Assembly (NCBI GenBank): GCA_012839445.1
Contig: DUNI01000189.1
Location: 1-49,060, forward strand
Length of the DNA stretch: 49,060 nucleotides
Source of the DNA: Bacillota bacterium
GTDB lineage: Bacteria; Bacillota; DTU030; DUMP01
Direction: 5' to 3'
Shown: in pieces, positions 43,261 through 49,060 of the stretch
Numbering within the stretch: the first letter of the stretch is position 1
Layout: each line of letters opens with the position of its first letter
Position numbers and translations under genes: made by a program
The notes under the pieces: generated by a model
The model's database searches: none
Told to the model about the DNA's origin: nothing
What the model saw: the letters and a program-made list of their open reading frames with translations, nothing else

Positions 43261-44452
43261 TAAAAGTACCTCCTTCACGTTTCTGGGGGTAGTAAGGTAT
43301 CGGCGTAGTGATATCCTCTACAGCTTCTATTCTCACCCACACCCTAATAGGACTATCCCCTGTCGTGGATAAAACCTTCTTGTCCACCTGTACTATCTTT
43401 GAGCCTTCGTCTAGGTTTTGTTTCAAGTGGGCCAATGCCTGGTCCATAAGACGCTGGGCGCATTCTTTTTCCGATAGCGTACGGCGAACTTCCTTCAGTT
43501 CATGGTATGTTTTATCTATAACTTCGACGGGGCCGCCACTATTCCTCCAGCGCAATATGTTTTTGCGTTCTTCACCACTCTCAAAATGTTGAAATGGCGA
43601 CTCCCGAACACCTTTGAGTACAAACTCTCTGGCTAAAACCTTAAGGACTCTACTCGAAGCAGTGTTGCCTGAGCGTACCCAGTACTGCTCAATCGGCTCT
43701 CCTTCTTTATAACATTCATGCCATATCCTGGCCAATACTCGCCCCTTGGCCGGTACAGGACGCCTCCCTTGGTCTCCTAAGATAAGCACATCCCCTACCT
43801 GAACCGAAGCACCCTTGTCCACCAGCGGCTTTCCAGTCAACACCAGCACATCTAGGACCAAGCCACTCTTCTTGGCTACTAAATGGCCTGGCTTAGCCAG
43901 GTCAGGAGGTGGCAGTTTCGGAACCACCTCCAGCACAAAGCGAGTTCCGGTGAAATAGGCTCGTGCCCAGGCCAGTTCAGGAAATTGAACCAGCACTTCC
44001 TGCTCCACTGCACTAAGATCGATGCGTTCCTTAAGGACTCCGGACATGATGCCCCGTCCCTGCAACATCTGTGCTAATTCCTTTCTTTGGGTCTCGTGCC
44101 CAACTCCTTTTACCTGTACGGACCAAATACAGCTAGACCAAGCATAGAGAAGAAGGAGAAATAAAACTCCGCCCACTGCCAGCATTCGCCGCCGTCTGAA
44201 TGTTCGGAGAAAAAATGGCATCCCTGATTTTTCTACGATTCGTACTCGGACTTTAAGAGTCCTCACCAACGGGCGTAACCGAGAAAAAGACCGGCTGCTT
44301 AATCGAAAGTACAGTATACCCTCGTGCCAATGAATGTCCCATAGGTAAATGCCCCGAGACAGACATTGGTTTAGCAGTCGCTCTGTCTCCTTACCTTCGA
44401 CCTTAATCAATAATTGTCCCTGCAACCAAAACCAACTCTTAAGAAACAACAT
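43217..44452 (-). CDS. yqfD: Sporulation protein YqfD
   Basis: A 411-residue YqfD homologue. The N-terminal segment LIKVEGKETERLLNQCLSRGIYLWDI is typical; one transmembrane helix lies near residues 90-108 (AVGGVLFLLLLYAWSSCIW) and a large extracytoplasmic part follows (VKGVGHETQRKELAQML). In Bacillus yqfD belongs to the sigma-E regulon and works in spore development. ATG 44452 is preferred over GTG 44470, as GGGGGGGTGG precedes it. It follows yqfC closely and overlaps phoH. Confidence 0.93.
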   Translation of the reverse strand: MLFLKSWFWLQGQLLIKVEGKETERLLNQCLSRGIYLWDIHWHEGILYFRLSSRSFSRLRPLVRTLKVRVRIVEKSGMPFFLRTFRRRRMLAVGGVLFLLLLYAWSSCIWSVQVKGVGHETQRKELAQMLQGRGIMSGVLKERIDLSAVEQEVLVQFPELAWARAYFTGTRFVLEVVPKLPPPDLAKPGHLVAKKSGLVLDVLVLTGKPLVDKGASVQVGDVLILGDQGRRPVPAKGRVLARIWHECYKEGEPIEQYWVRSGNTASSRVLKVLAREFVLKGVRESPFQHFESGEERKNILRWRNSGGPVEVIDKTYHELKEVRRTLSEKECAQRLMDQALAHLKQNLDEGSKIVQVDKKVLSTTGDSPIRVWVRIEAVEDITTPIPYYPQKREGGTFIGGTTGEESSSGQQ

Positions 44453-44470
44453 CCGGCCACCCCCCCACAC

Positions 44471-44743
44471 TTAAGCCAGTTCTAAACGCTTAATGCAGCC
44501 TCGAATGACTACTTCCTCTTGTGCCAGACTAACCAATACTAATTCCTCCCCAGAAACCATAAGTTCCCCCTGAGGCAACGCCAATCGAATTCTCTCTGGC
44601 AAATATTCAATAATTCCTCGGTGGTTCTCCAGGGTTATTTCAATATTGCCCACCATAGTAAGACGGGGCAGATCCAAGACAATGTCCTGCGGAATTTCTA
44701 AAAACTCCGCTAATTTTTTCCCAAAACGCACCCCTCGCTGCAT
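44471..44743 (-). CDS. yqfC: Sporulation protein YqfC
   Basis: A 90-residue protein of the YabP/YqfC family. Recognisable segments are LEIPQDIVLDLPRLTMVGN, LENHRGIIEYLPERIRL and GELMVSGEELVLVSLAQEEVVIRGCI. The family acts during sporulation. The start ATG follows GAGGGGGCGCTGGT. It heads the yqfC-yqfD-phoH-pgpH-ybeY-dgkA block. Its presence is the main direct sign that the organism forms endospores. Confidence 0.94.
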   Translation of the reverse strand: MQRGVRFGKKLAEFLEIPQDIVLDLPRLTMVGNIEITLENHRGIIEYLPERIRLALPQGELMVSGEELVLVSLAQEEVVIRGCIKRLELA

Positions 44744-44949
44744 ACCAGCGCCCCCTCAAGCCTGAGGCTCTTCTTTAGAATATGTATGTGCTCAAATGAT
44801 ACCGTAACACCTTAAATCTTTCCAAACCGGTACCTGATATCGCATTATCTTTGAGCGGGAACAATGGCTGTAATTACGTGCCTGAGACATCACTTATGGC
44901 TAGCCAAATTGCAGATACTTAAAAAGCAATTCATATATTGCCAAAGAAA
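44744..44949 (-). promoter_or_regulatory. Region upstream of yqfC
   Basis: About 200 AT-rich bases with no ORF. On the minus strand TTGGAA, an 18-base spacer and TATCAT (near 44800) is a possible promoter; a CATACATA box further down faintly resembles a sigma-E -10 element but lacks a matching -35. Confidence 0.3.
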
Positions 44950-44979
44950 CAAGGCCACAGATGTTTGTTTGTGACCTTG
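44950..44979 (-). terminator. Terminator of the nfeD-floA operon
   Basis: On the minus strand CAAGGTCACA, a 10-base loop and TGTGGCCTTG form a 10-bp stem with one G-U pair, followed by TTTCTTTGG. It lies 20 bases after the stop of the 152-residue gene at 44999. Confidence 0.8.
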
Positions 44980-44998
44980 CTTCTTTTACGGCTATTAT

Positions 44999-45457
44999 TT
45001 AACGGGCACGCCAGGCACGCTTACAGCGGGGCTCGCTCAAAGCCTGCATTAGAATCAACGAGTTGACTAAAGTGCCAGAAGCGAGTAAGTTAGCCGAACT
45101 TAATGCCGGCGTTCCTTCTAGCGGCTGTCCTGGAGACAAAGCGGTGAGGGATGTGTCTTGAGTAACTTCTTGTGCGGTCGTCGCTATTGCCATTGTTTTT
45201 CGCTGCTGAGGCTCAGGTTCTTCTCCCGGGGAAGAAACCGCCTCTGACACCTTGGACGCCGCTTCTAAGGTAACAGTTTCTATCTCTTCGTCTTCCTCCT
45301 GATAAGGAGGGCCTGTGAGCCCACGACGCACTCGCCTTGGAGGCCGCCGTTTGGTTTCAGTCATGGTTTGTTGCTGTCTACGCCGCTGACCTGCAATCAG
45401 GCTGCCAATAAACCAAAAAATCAAGAGGTTTAAAATGAGGGATGGCACCGCCATCAC
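44999..45457 (-). CDS. Small membrane protein of unknown function downstream of floA
   Basis: A protein of about 150 residues that I cannot name. An N-terminal membrane segment ([17 protein letters not shown]) is followed by a basic stretch ([16 protein letters not shown]), a long acidic/low-complexity middle (about 45-115) and a short hydrophobic C-terminal segment ([17 protein letters not shown]) ending in a basic tail (RCKRAWRAR). The start overlaps the floA stop (GTG 45457 or ATG 45454), so it is translated with floA, and a terminator follows. A membrane-bound accessory of the flotillin system is an inference from position. Confidence 0.7.
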   Translation of the reverse strand: MMAVPSLILNLLIFWFIGSLIAGQRRRQQQTMTETKRRPPRRVRRGLTGPPYQEEDEEIETVTLEAASKVSEAVSSPGEEPEPQQRKTMAIATTAQEVTQDTSLTALSPGQPLEGTPALSSANLLASGTLVNSLILMQALSEPRCKRAWRAR

Positions 45458-46458
45458 TCCTTATCAATGGTAGGGCCACCGGTCGGTTCAGAACCTTTGG
45501 GTGCCAGGCGAGAAATGGCATCGCGCATGTCGGTATCAGCCATAAGGTTTCTCAAGTTCTGATAATCCAGCACACCAAACTTTCCTTCTCGTAGCGCCTG
45601 GGCGATGGCTTTAGGAACTTCAGCTTCAGCCTCTACTACACGGCTACGCATCTCTTGAACTACAGCCCGCATTTCTTGCTCGTGGGCAATAGCCATGGCA
45701 CGACGCTCCTCAGCTTTAGCCTGGGCAATGCGCTTGTCGGCCTCAGCCTGGTCAGTCTGTAGCTTAGCACCGATATTGCGTCCCACATCTACATCAGCAA
45801 TATCAATGGACAAAATTTCAAACGCGGTTCCGGCATCTAAACCCTTTTCTAGCACTGTTTCCGACATACTATCTGGATTCTCTAATACTTCCTTGTGGGA
45901 CTCAGCACTGCCAATAGTGGTAACGATGCCTTCACCCACCCGGGCAATAATCGTAGCTTCGCCAGCACCGCCTACCAAGCGGTCGATATTAGCTCGTACA
46001 GTAACCCTAGCCTTGGCCTGCAGCTCAATACCGTCTTTGGCCACAGCCGCTACAGTGGGAGTTTGGATGACTTTGGGATTAACACTCATTCTCACTGCTT
46101 CCAGAACATCTCGACCGGCCAAGTCAATAGCAGCTGCTCGTTCAAAAGTAAGGGGAATGCCAGCCCGATGGGCAGCAATAAGAGCATTCACCACTCGATC
46201 TACTTGACCACCGGCTAAAAAATGGGCCTCTAACTGACTGGTAGTAAGCTTGAGACCGGCTTTGGTGGCTTTAATTAAGGGATGAACAATTCGGCTTGGA
46301 GCTACTCTCCTGAGCCGCATACCGATAAGTTCCACAATCCCTACTGAGACGCCTGACGCCAATGCTGAAATCCATAATCCAACTGGAATAAAAGAAAACA
46401 AAACCATCACAGCAAAAATTATGAGCAACAAAGGCAAAAAGAACAGTATCAAATCCAT
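45454..46458 (-). CDS. floA: Flotillin-like protein FloA
   Basis: A 334-residue FloA/YqfA homologue that scaffolds functional membrane microdomains. The N-terminal ~45 residues contain the membrane-inserted segments; the conserved SPFH-like core has [66 protein letters not shown] and [34 protein letters not shown], ending in a coiled coil. It lies 25 bases after the nfeD gene, the usual pairing. The start ATG follows AAGGAGG. Confidence 0.96.
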   Translation of the reverse strand: MDLILFFLPLLLIIFAVMVLFSFIPVGLWISALASGVSVGIVELIGMRLRRVAPSRIVHPLIKATKAGLKLTTSQLEAHFLAGGQVDRVVNALIAAHRAGIPLTFERAAAIDLAGRDVLEAVRMSVNPKVIQTPTVAAVAKDGIELQAKARVTVRANIDRLVGGAGEATIIARVGEGIVTTIGSAESHKEVLENPDSMSETVLEKGLDAGTAFEILSIDIADVDVGRNIGAKLQTDQAEADKRIAQAKAEERRAMAIAHEQEMRAVVQEMRSRVVEAEAEVPKAIAQALREGKFGVLDYQNLRNLMADTDMRDAISRLAPKGSEPTGGPTIDKE

Positions 46459-46483
46459 ACAAAAACCTCCTTATCGTTCTCTG

Positions 46484-46942
46484 TTACACCCTCTTCACAA
46501 CTATACGCTGTCCTTCAACATGGATGACTTTTATTGCCGCACCCTTTGGAATAAACTCTCCTTCGGAAACTACAGCCCATCGCTTTTCTTTAAGCTCAGC
46601 AGTTCCAGTTGGCCGAAGCGGAGTCAAGGTTATCCCGGAAACCCCAACCAAGTAGTCGGGATTTTGGGCTGCTGAACCCGATAGGGACTCTGAAAGAATT
46701 AATGCCTGCGGTCGCTTGCGCCGTAGAAAAAGGAAAAGAGCTATAATGGCTAAAACCACCAAGGCTAAAGCAATAAGCAAAGCAATGGTACCGGAAATTC
46801 CTGGTACAGACATAAATATCCCTATGCTAACAGCTAGAACTACCAAGCCGGTAATACCAAACAAACCAAAGCCTGGCATAAGAACCTCAACCAATAAAAG
46901 AACAACCCCAGTGAAAAGTAACATCGCAGCTAAAGTGTGCAC
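46484..46942 (-). CDS. NfeD-like membrane protein (short form)
   Basis: A 152-residue short NfeD protein without the N-terminal serine protease domain of long forms. Membrane helices cover about residues 5-75, and the C-terminal OB-fold domain has LVGVSGITLTPLRPTGTAEL, RWAVVSEGEFIPKGAAIKVIHVEGQRIVVKRV. It partners FloA. The start is GTG at 46942, following GGGGAGGGGTTTGCC. It begins just after the yqeY terminator; no clear promoter was seen in the short gap. Confidence 0.93.
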   Translation of the reverse strand: MHTLAAMLLFTGVVLLLVEVLMPGFGLFGITGLVVLAVSIGIFMSVPGISGTIALLIALALVVLAIIALFLFLRRKRPQALILSESLSGSAAQNPDYLVGVSGITLTPLRPTGTAELKEKRWAVVSEGEFIPKGAAIKVIHVEGQRIVVKRV

Positions 46943-46966
46943 GGCAAACCCCTCCCCAGGTGTAAA

Positions 46967-46996
46967 AAAGACCCAGCCTTCCCGGACTGGGTCTTT
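46967..46996 (-). terminator. Terminator of the rpsU-yqeY operon
   Basis: On the minus strand AAAGACCCAG, a 10-base loop and CTGGGTCTTT followed by TTT: a strong intrinsic terminator six bases after the yqeY stop. Confidence 0.92.
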
Positions 46997-47001
46997 CTTT
47001 C

Positions 47002-47454
47002 TCAGTGTTTCAGCAGTTCACGTACAATCTGGTTAACGATACGACCATCAGCTCGGCCTCGGGTTTTGGGAATGATGGCACCCATTACTTTGCCTAAATC
47101 GCGCTGCCCTGTAGCCTTTACTTCCTGAATAGTCTCTTGAGCCAGCCGGCGTATCTCATCTTCAGATAACGGTTCCGGCAGATACTGACGCAAGATACTG
47201 ATCTCTTCCTCTAGTTTAGCTACAAGATCATCACGACCACCACGGGCAAAATCGGGAATACTATCTTTCCGTTCTTTAACTTCTTTGGCCAATACCTGTA
47301 TGGTTTCCTCATCGGTAAGGGGCCGTCCTTGGGCAATTTCAGCATTCTTAATAGCTGCCCGTACCATACGAATTGTAGTAAGCCTTACTTTGCCTTCTTC
47401 CCGAGCTTTCATGGCCGCCTTCATATCCGCAAACAGCTGTTCCTGAATAGTCAC
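47002..47454 (-). CDS. yqeY: YqeY family protein (GatB/YqeY domain)
   Basis: A 150-residue protein related to the C-terminal tail domain of GatB. Segments include LFADMKAAMKAREEGKVRLTTIRMVRAAIKNAEI, IQVLAKEVKERKDSI and QRDLGKVMGAIIPKTRGRADGRIVNQIV. A tRNA-related role is suspected for the family but not established. It is 13 bases after rpsU, as in most Firmicutes, and ends at a strong terminator. Confidence 0.95.
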   Translation of the reverse strand: MTIQEQLFADMKAAMKAREEGKVRLTTIRMVRAAIKNAEIAQGRPLTDEETIQVLAKEVKERKDSIPDFARGGRDDLVAKLEEEISILRQYLPEPLSEDEIRRLAQETIQEVKATGQRDLGKVMGAIIPKTRGRADGRIVNQIVRELLKH

Positions 47455-47467
47455 GCTAGGTAGCCTC

Positions 47468-47662
47468 CTAACGGTACCTTCTCTTACTTCTCTTGCTTCT
47501 CTTGCGCGCTGCTTCAGACTTCTTCTTGCGTTTTACACTAGGTTTATCATAATGTTCCCGTCTACGAATTTCGGACATAACCCCTGACCGTTGGCACTGA
47601 CGTTTGAATCTACGTAGTGCATTGTCGAGGGATTCGTTTTTCCCGATTCTGATCTCAGGCAC
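47468..47662 (-). CDS. rpsU: Ribosomal protein bS21
   Basis: A 64-residue small, very basic ribosomal protein of the 30S subunit. [46 protein letters not shown] is the S21 signature; the C-terminal tail is almost entirely Lys, Arg and Ser. It has a strong promoter (47766-47795) and a leader of about 90 bases with a hairpin. Confidence 0.97.
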   Translation of the reverse strand: MPEIRIGKNESLDNALRRFKRQCQRSGVMSEIRRREHYDKPSVKRKKKSEAARKRSKRSKRRYR

Positions 47663-47722
47663 CTGCCTCTCCCTCCCTCCGCCACGGTCGTGAAGCTAGG
47701 GTTTGAAGCCGTAAATCTTGTT

Positions 47723-47751
47723 GGCGGTTAACTACACAATCGGAAACCGCC
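47723..47751 (-). other. Hairpin in the rpsU leader
   Basis: On the minus strand GGCGGTT, a 15-base loop and AACCGCC form a 7-bp stem about 60 bases before rpsU, within its 5' untranslated region. It has no T-run. It might serve autoregulation by S21, which I infer only from position. Confidence 0.35.
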
Positions 47752-47765
47752 GTAGGCACAGACAC

Positions 47766-47795
47766 ATTATATACCACGCCGAAAATTAGTGTCAA
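47766..47795 (-). promoter_or_regulatory. Promoter of the rpsU-yqeY operon
   Basis: On the minus strand TTGACA (47795-47790), an 18-base spacer and TATAAT (47771-47766): both boxes are perfect consensus. It begins three bases after the end of the hinT gene. Confidence 0.85.
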
Positions 47796-47797
47796 GC

Positions 47798-48142
47798 TTA
47801 GCCTGGTGGCCAATCTAATAAGCGACCTCCTAGCACGTGGAAATGAAGGTGAGGCACTGTTTGTCCGCCATGGTTACCAGTATTGACGACTACCCGGAAT
47901 CCACCTTCTGCAATGCCCAGCTCACCCGTTAGTTGAACAATTATTTTTTGTATCGCTGGTAACAGTTTAACATCGTCATCATTTATTGCCAGGAGATTAG
48001 GGATGTGTTTTTTCGGCACCACAAGAAAGTGTACCGGTGCCTGGGGGTTAATATCTTTGAAAGCCACTAGGTGCTCATCTTGATACAAGAACTCAGTGGG
48101 AATTTCACCCCCAGCGATTTTACAGAAAACGCACTCGGCCAT
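47798..48142 (-). CDS. HIT-family nucleotide hydrolase (HinT-like)
   Basis: A 114-residue histidine triad protein. N-terminal CVFCKIAGGEIP holds two of the zinc-site residues; the catalytic triad is in VPHLHFHVLGGR. HinT-type enzymes hydrolyse purine nucleoside phosphoramidates, including aminoacyl-AMP. It lies 28 bases downstream of mtaB and just before rpsU. Confidence 0.95.
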   Translation of the reverse strand: MAECVFCKIAGGEIPTEFLYQDEHLVAFKDINPQAPVHFLVVPKKHIPNLLAINDDDVKLLPAIQKIIVQLTGELGIAEGGFRVVVNTGNHGGQTVPHLHFHVLGGRLLDWPPG

Positions 48143-48170
48143 CCTTCCACCCCCTTCTACACTGCCTATA

Positions 48171-49010
48171 TTACTCTTTTCTCTTTTTGGTTAGGAACTC
48201 CTGCTTCTGCTCCCCACAAACATGATCTTTTGCTACCGAAGTAACCACAACCGGCACAATTTCATTAACAAGTTTATCATCCCCGGAAAAACGCGTCCGG
48301 ATGTAATTATCGCTATAACCCACCAGCAGCCCTTCCTCACGCTCTTCTTCCACCAGGACAGACAGCTGCTGTCCCAAATGACGTCGGTGAAAATCCAAGG
48401 CCAGTCGATGGCCCAAGGAAATCAGCCGGCGACTGCGTTCTTCCTTCACCTGGGCTGCTACCTGCTCCGGAAAATCAGCCGCTGGCGTTCCCGGTCGCGG
48501 AGAATAAGGAAACACATGCAAACGGCTAAATGCAGCCGCTTTTACAACTTGCATGGTGCATTCAAAATCTTCTTCGGTTTCACCGGGGAAGCCGACGATT
48601 ATATCGCTGGTAAGGCCCACATCAGGCATAGCTTGGCGGATCCTGGTCACAAGCTCGAGAAACTCCTGGGCTGTATACGGGCGACGCATGCGCTGCAGAA
48701 TCTTTGTAGAGCCGCTCTGCAAAGATATATGTAGGTGTGAGCAGATCTTATTACTGGTAGCCATCAGCTCCAGTATTTCCGGTGTAATTTCGGCTGGGTC
48801 AAGAGAGCTTAAACGAATTCGCTCCAGTCCCTGTATATCCTCCAAAAGTCTCAGGGGAACCGAAAGATCAATTTGAGGACGCAGATCTGTACCATACAAA
48901 CCCAAATGAATACCCGTGAGAACAATTTCCTTATATCCTTCTGATACCAGCGCCTGGGCTGCTTCCACTATTTTCTCGGGTAGACGACTTCTAACCGGTC
49001 CGCGGATCAT
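48171..49010 (-). CDS. mtaB: tRNA-2-methylthio-N6-threonylcarbamoyladenosine methylthiotransferase (MtaB), N-terminally truncated
   Basis: This encodes the C-terminal ~275 residues of an MtaB/YqeV protein, which methylthiolates t6A37 of tRNA. The segments GPVRSRLPEKIVEAAQALVSEGYKEIVLTGIHLGLYG, HLHISLQSGSTKILQRMRRPYTA, TSDIIVGFPGETEEDFE and FPYSPRPGTPAA are clear, and a TRAM-like end follows. Full-length MtaB is about 435 residues. The homology begins immediately after the position where CxxxCxxC of the radical SAM site should stand. The frame stays open to the window edge (base 49058), but codons 49011-49058 do not encode that motif. Either the gene is disrupted or the last ~45 bases are chimeric. 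As written it would lack the Fe-S ligands. Confidence 0.8.
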   Translation of the reverse strand: MIRGPVRSRLPEKIVEAAQALVSEGYKEIVLTGIHLGLYGTDLRPQIDLSVPLRLLEDIQGLERIRLSSLDPAEITPEILELMATSNKICSHLHISLQSGSTKILQRMRRPYTAQEFLELVTRIRQAMPDVGLTSDIIVGFPGETEEDFECTMQVVKAAAFSRLHVFPYSPRPGTPAADFPEQVAAQVKEERSRRLISLGHRLALDFHRRHLGQQLSVLVEEEREEGLLVGYSDNYIRTRFSGDDKLVNEIVPVVVTSVAKDHVCGEQKQEFLTKKRKE

Positions 49011-49020
49011 ATTAATAAAA

Positions 49021-49049
49021 ATTTTAGCACAGTTAATAGCAAATGTAAA
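49021..49049 (-). promoter_or_regulatory. Promoter-like sequence at the truncated end of mtaB
   Basis: On the minus strand TTTACA (49049-49044), a 17-base spacer and TAAAAT (49026-49021) preceded by TGC resemble an extended -10 promoter. It lies where mtaB coding sequence would be expected, 11 bases before the truncated ATG, which lacks a ribosome site. Confidence 0.4.
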
Positions 49050-49060
49050 ACAGATCTTGC

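Noticed and set aside
45695-46207. Open frame of 170 codons on the + strand opposite floA
   Set aside because: Shadow of the Ala/Val-rich floA coding sequence; no ribosome site and no recognisable domain.
49011-49058. Reading the last 16 codons as a genuine radical SAM segment of mtaB
   Set aside because: A Lys and one Cys fall at the expected distance from RGPVRSR, but the other two cluster cysteines and surrounding residues do not match, so this looks like chance.

Overview
The window looks like a chromosomal segment of an anaerobic, endospore-forming Firmicute (Bacillota, Clostridia-like). The basis is the gene order dnaG-rpoD-trmK-nif3, glyQS-recO-era-cdd, dgkA-ybeY-pgpH-phoH-yqfD-yqfC, floA/nfeD, yqeY-rpsU and hinT-mtaB; the sporulation genes yqfC and yqfD; a T-box, an L-box (lysine) riboswitch and a class A RNase P RNA; and anaerobic energy enzymes (2-oxoacid:ferredoxin oxidoreductase, ADP-forming acyl-CoA synthetase, pyruvate phosphate dikinase). 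I see no phage, transposase, CRISPR array, rRNA or tRNA gene.

Left third (1-16.6 kb), peptide and amino-acid catabolism. On the + strand are the two ATPases of a peptide ABC importer (the first cut by the window edge), a creatininase-family hydrolase, an M20 dipeptidase, a phosphate butyryl/acetyltransferase and a complete polar amino-acid ABC importer with its own promoter. A bidirectional hairpin at 7075-7107 separates this from a minus-strand set: an Lrp/AsnC regulator and an isochorismatase-like hydrolase, then a four-subunit 2-oxoacid:ferredoxin oxidoreductase (gamma-delta-alpha-beta) coupled by a 4-bp overlap to a fused ADP-forming acyl-CoA synthetase. Read together: peptides enter, are hydrolysed, amino acids become 2-oxoacids, these are oxidised to acyl-CoA and reduced ferredoxin, and ATP is made from the thioester. 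An RlmL-like rRNA methyltransferase and an M20 deacylase follow.

Middle (16.6-31.6 kb). A strong extended -10 promoter, an upstream hairpin that can capture the first strand of P1, and a lysine riboswitch precede lysA. Then comes rnpB with its own promoter and terminator. The minus strand carries dnaG-rpoD-trmK-nif3 followed by an RNase HI-cupin fusion and an MFS carrier; dgt with a small Cys-rich protein; and a carbon-switch operon ccpN-like/ppsR/ppdK.

Right third (31.6-49.06 kb), all minus strand. It holds T-box-glyQS, recO-era-cdd with DUF3048 and long DUF881 envelope proteins upstream, the dgkA-ybeY-pgpH-phoH-yqfD-yqfC block, a nfeD-floA-unknown operon, rpsU-yqeY, hinT and a 5'-truncated mtaB at the right edge.

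Most unusual observations: (i) three genes (trmK, ppsR, ccpN-like) whose family-conserved N-termini lie upstream of any ATG/GTG/TTG, each with an ATY codon exactly 7 nt after an out-of-frame ATG; (ii) the RNase HI-cupin fusion; (iii) the archaeal-style oxidoreductase/ADP-forming synthetase operon; (iv) the mutually exclusive hairpin upstream of the lysine riboswitch; (v) the abrupt loss of mtaB homology beside a promoter-like sequence at the right edge. All family assignments were made by reading motifs; no database search was run.
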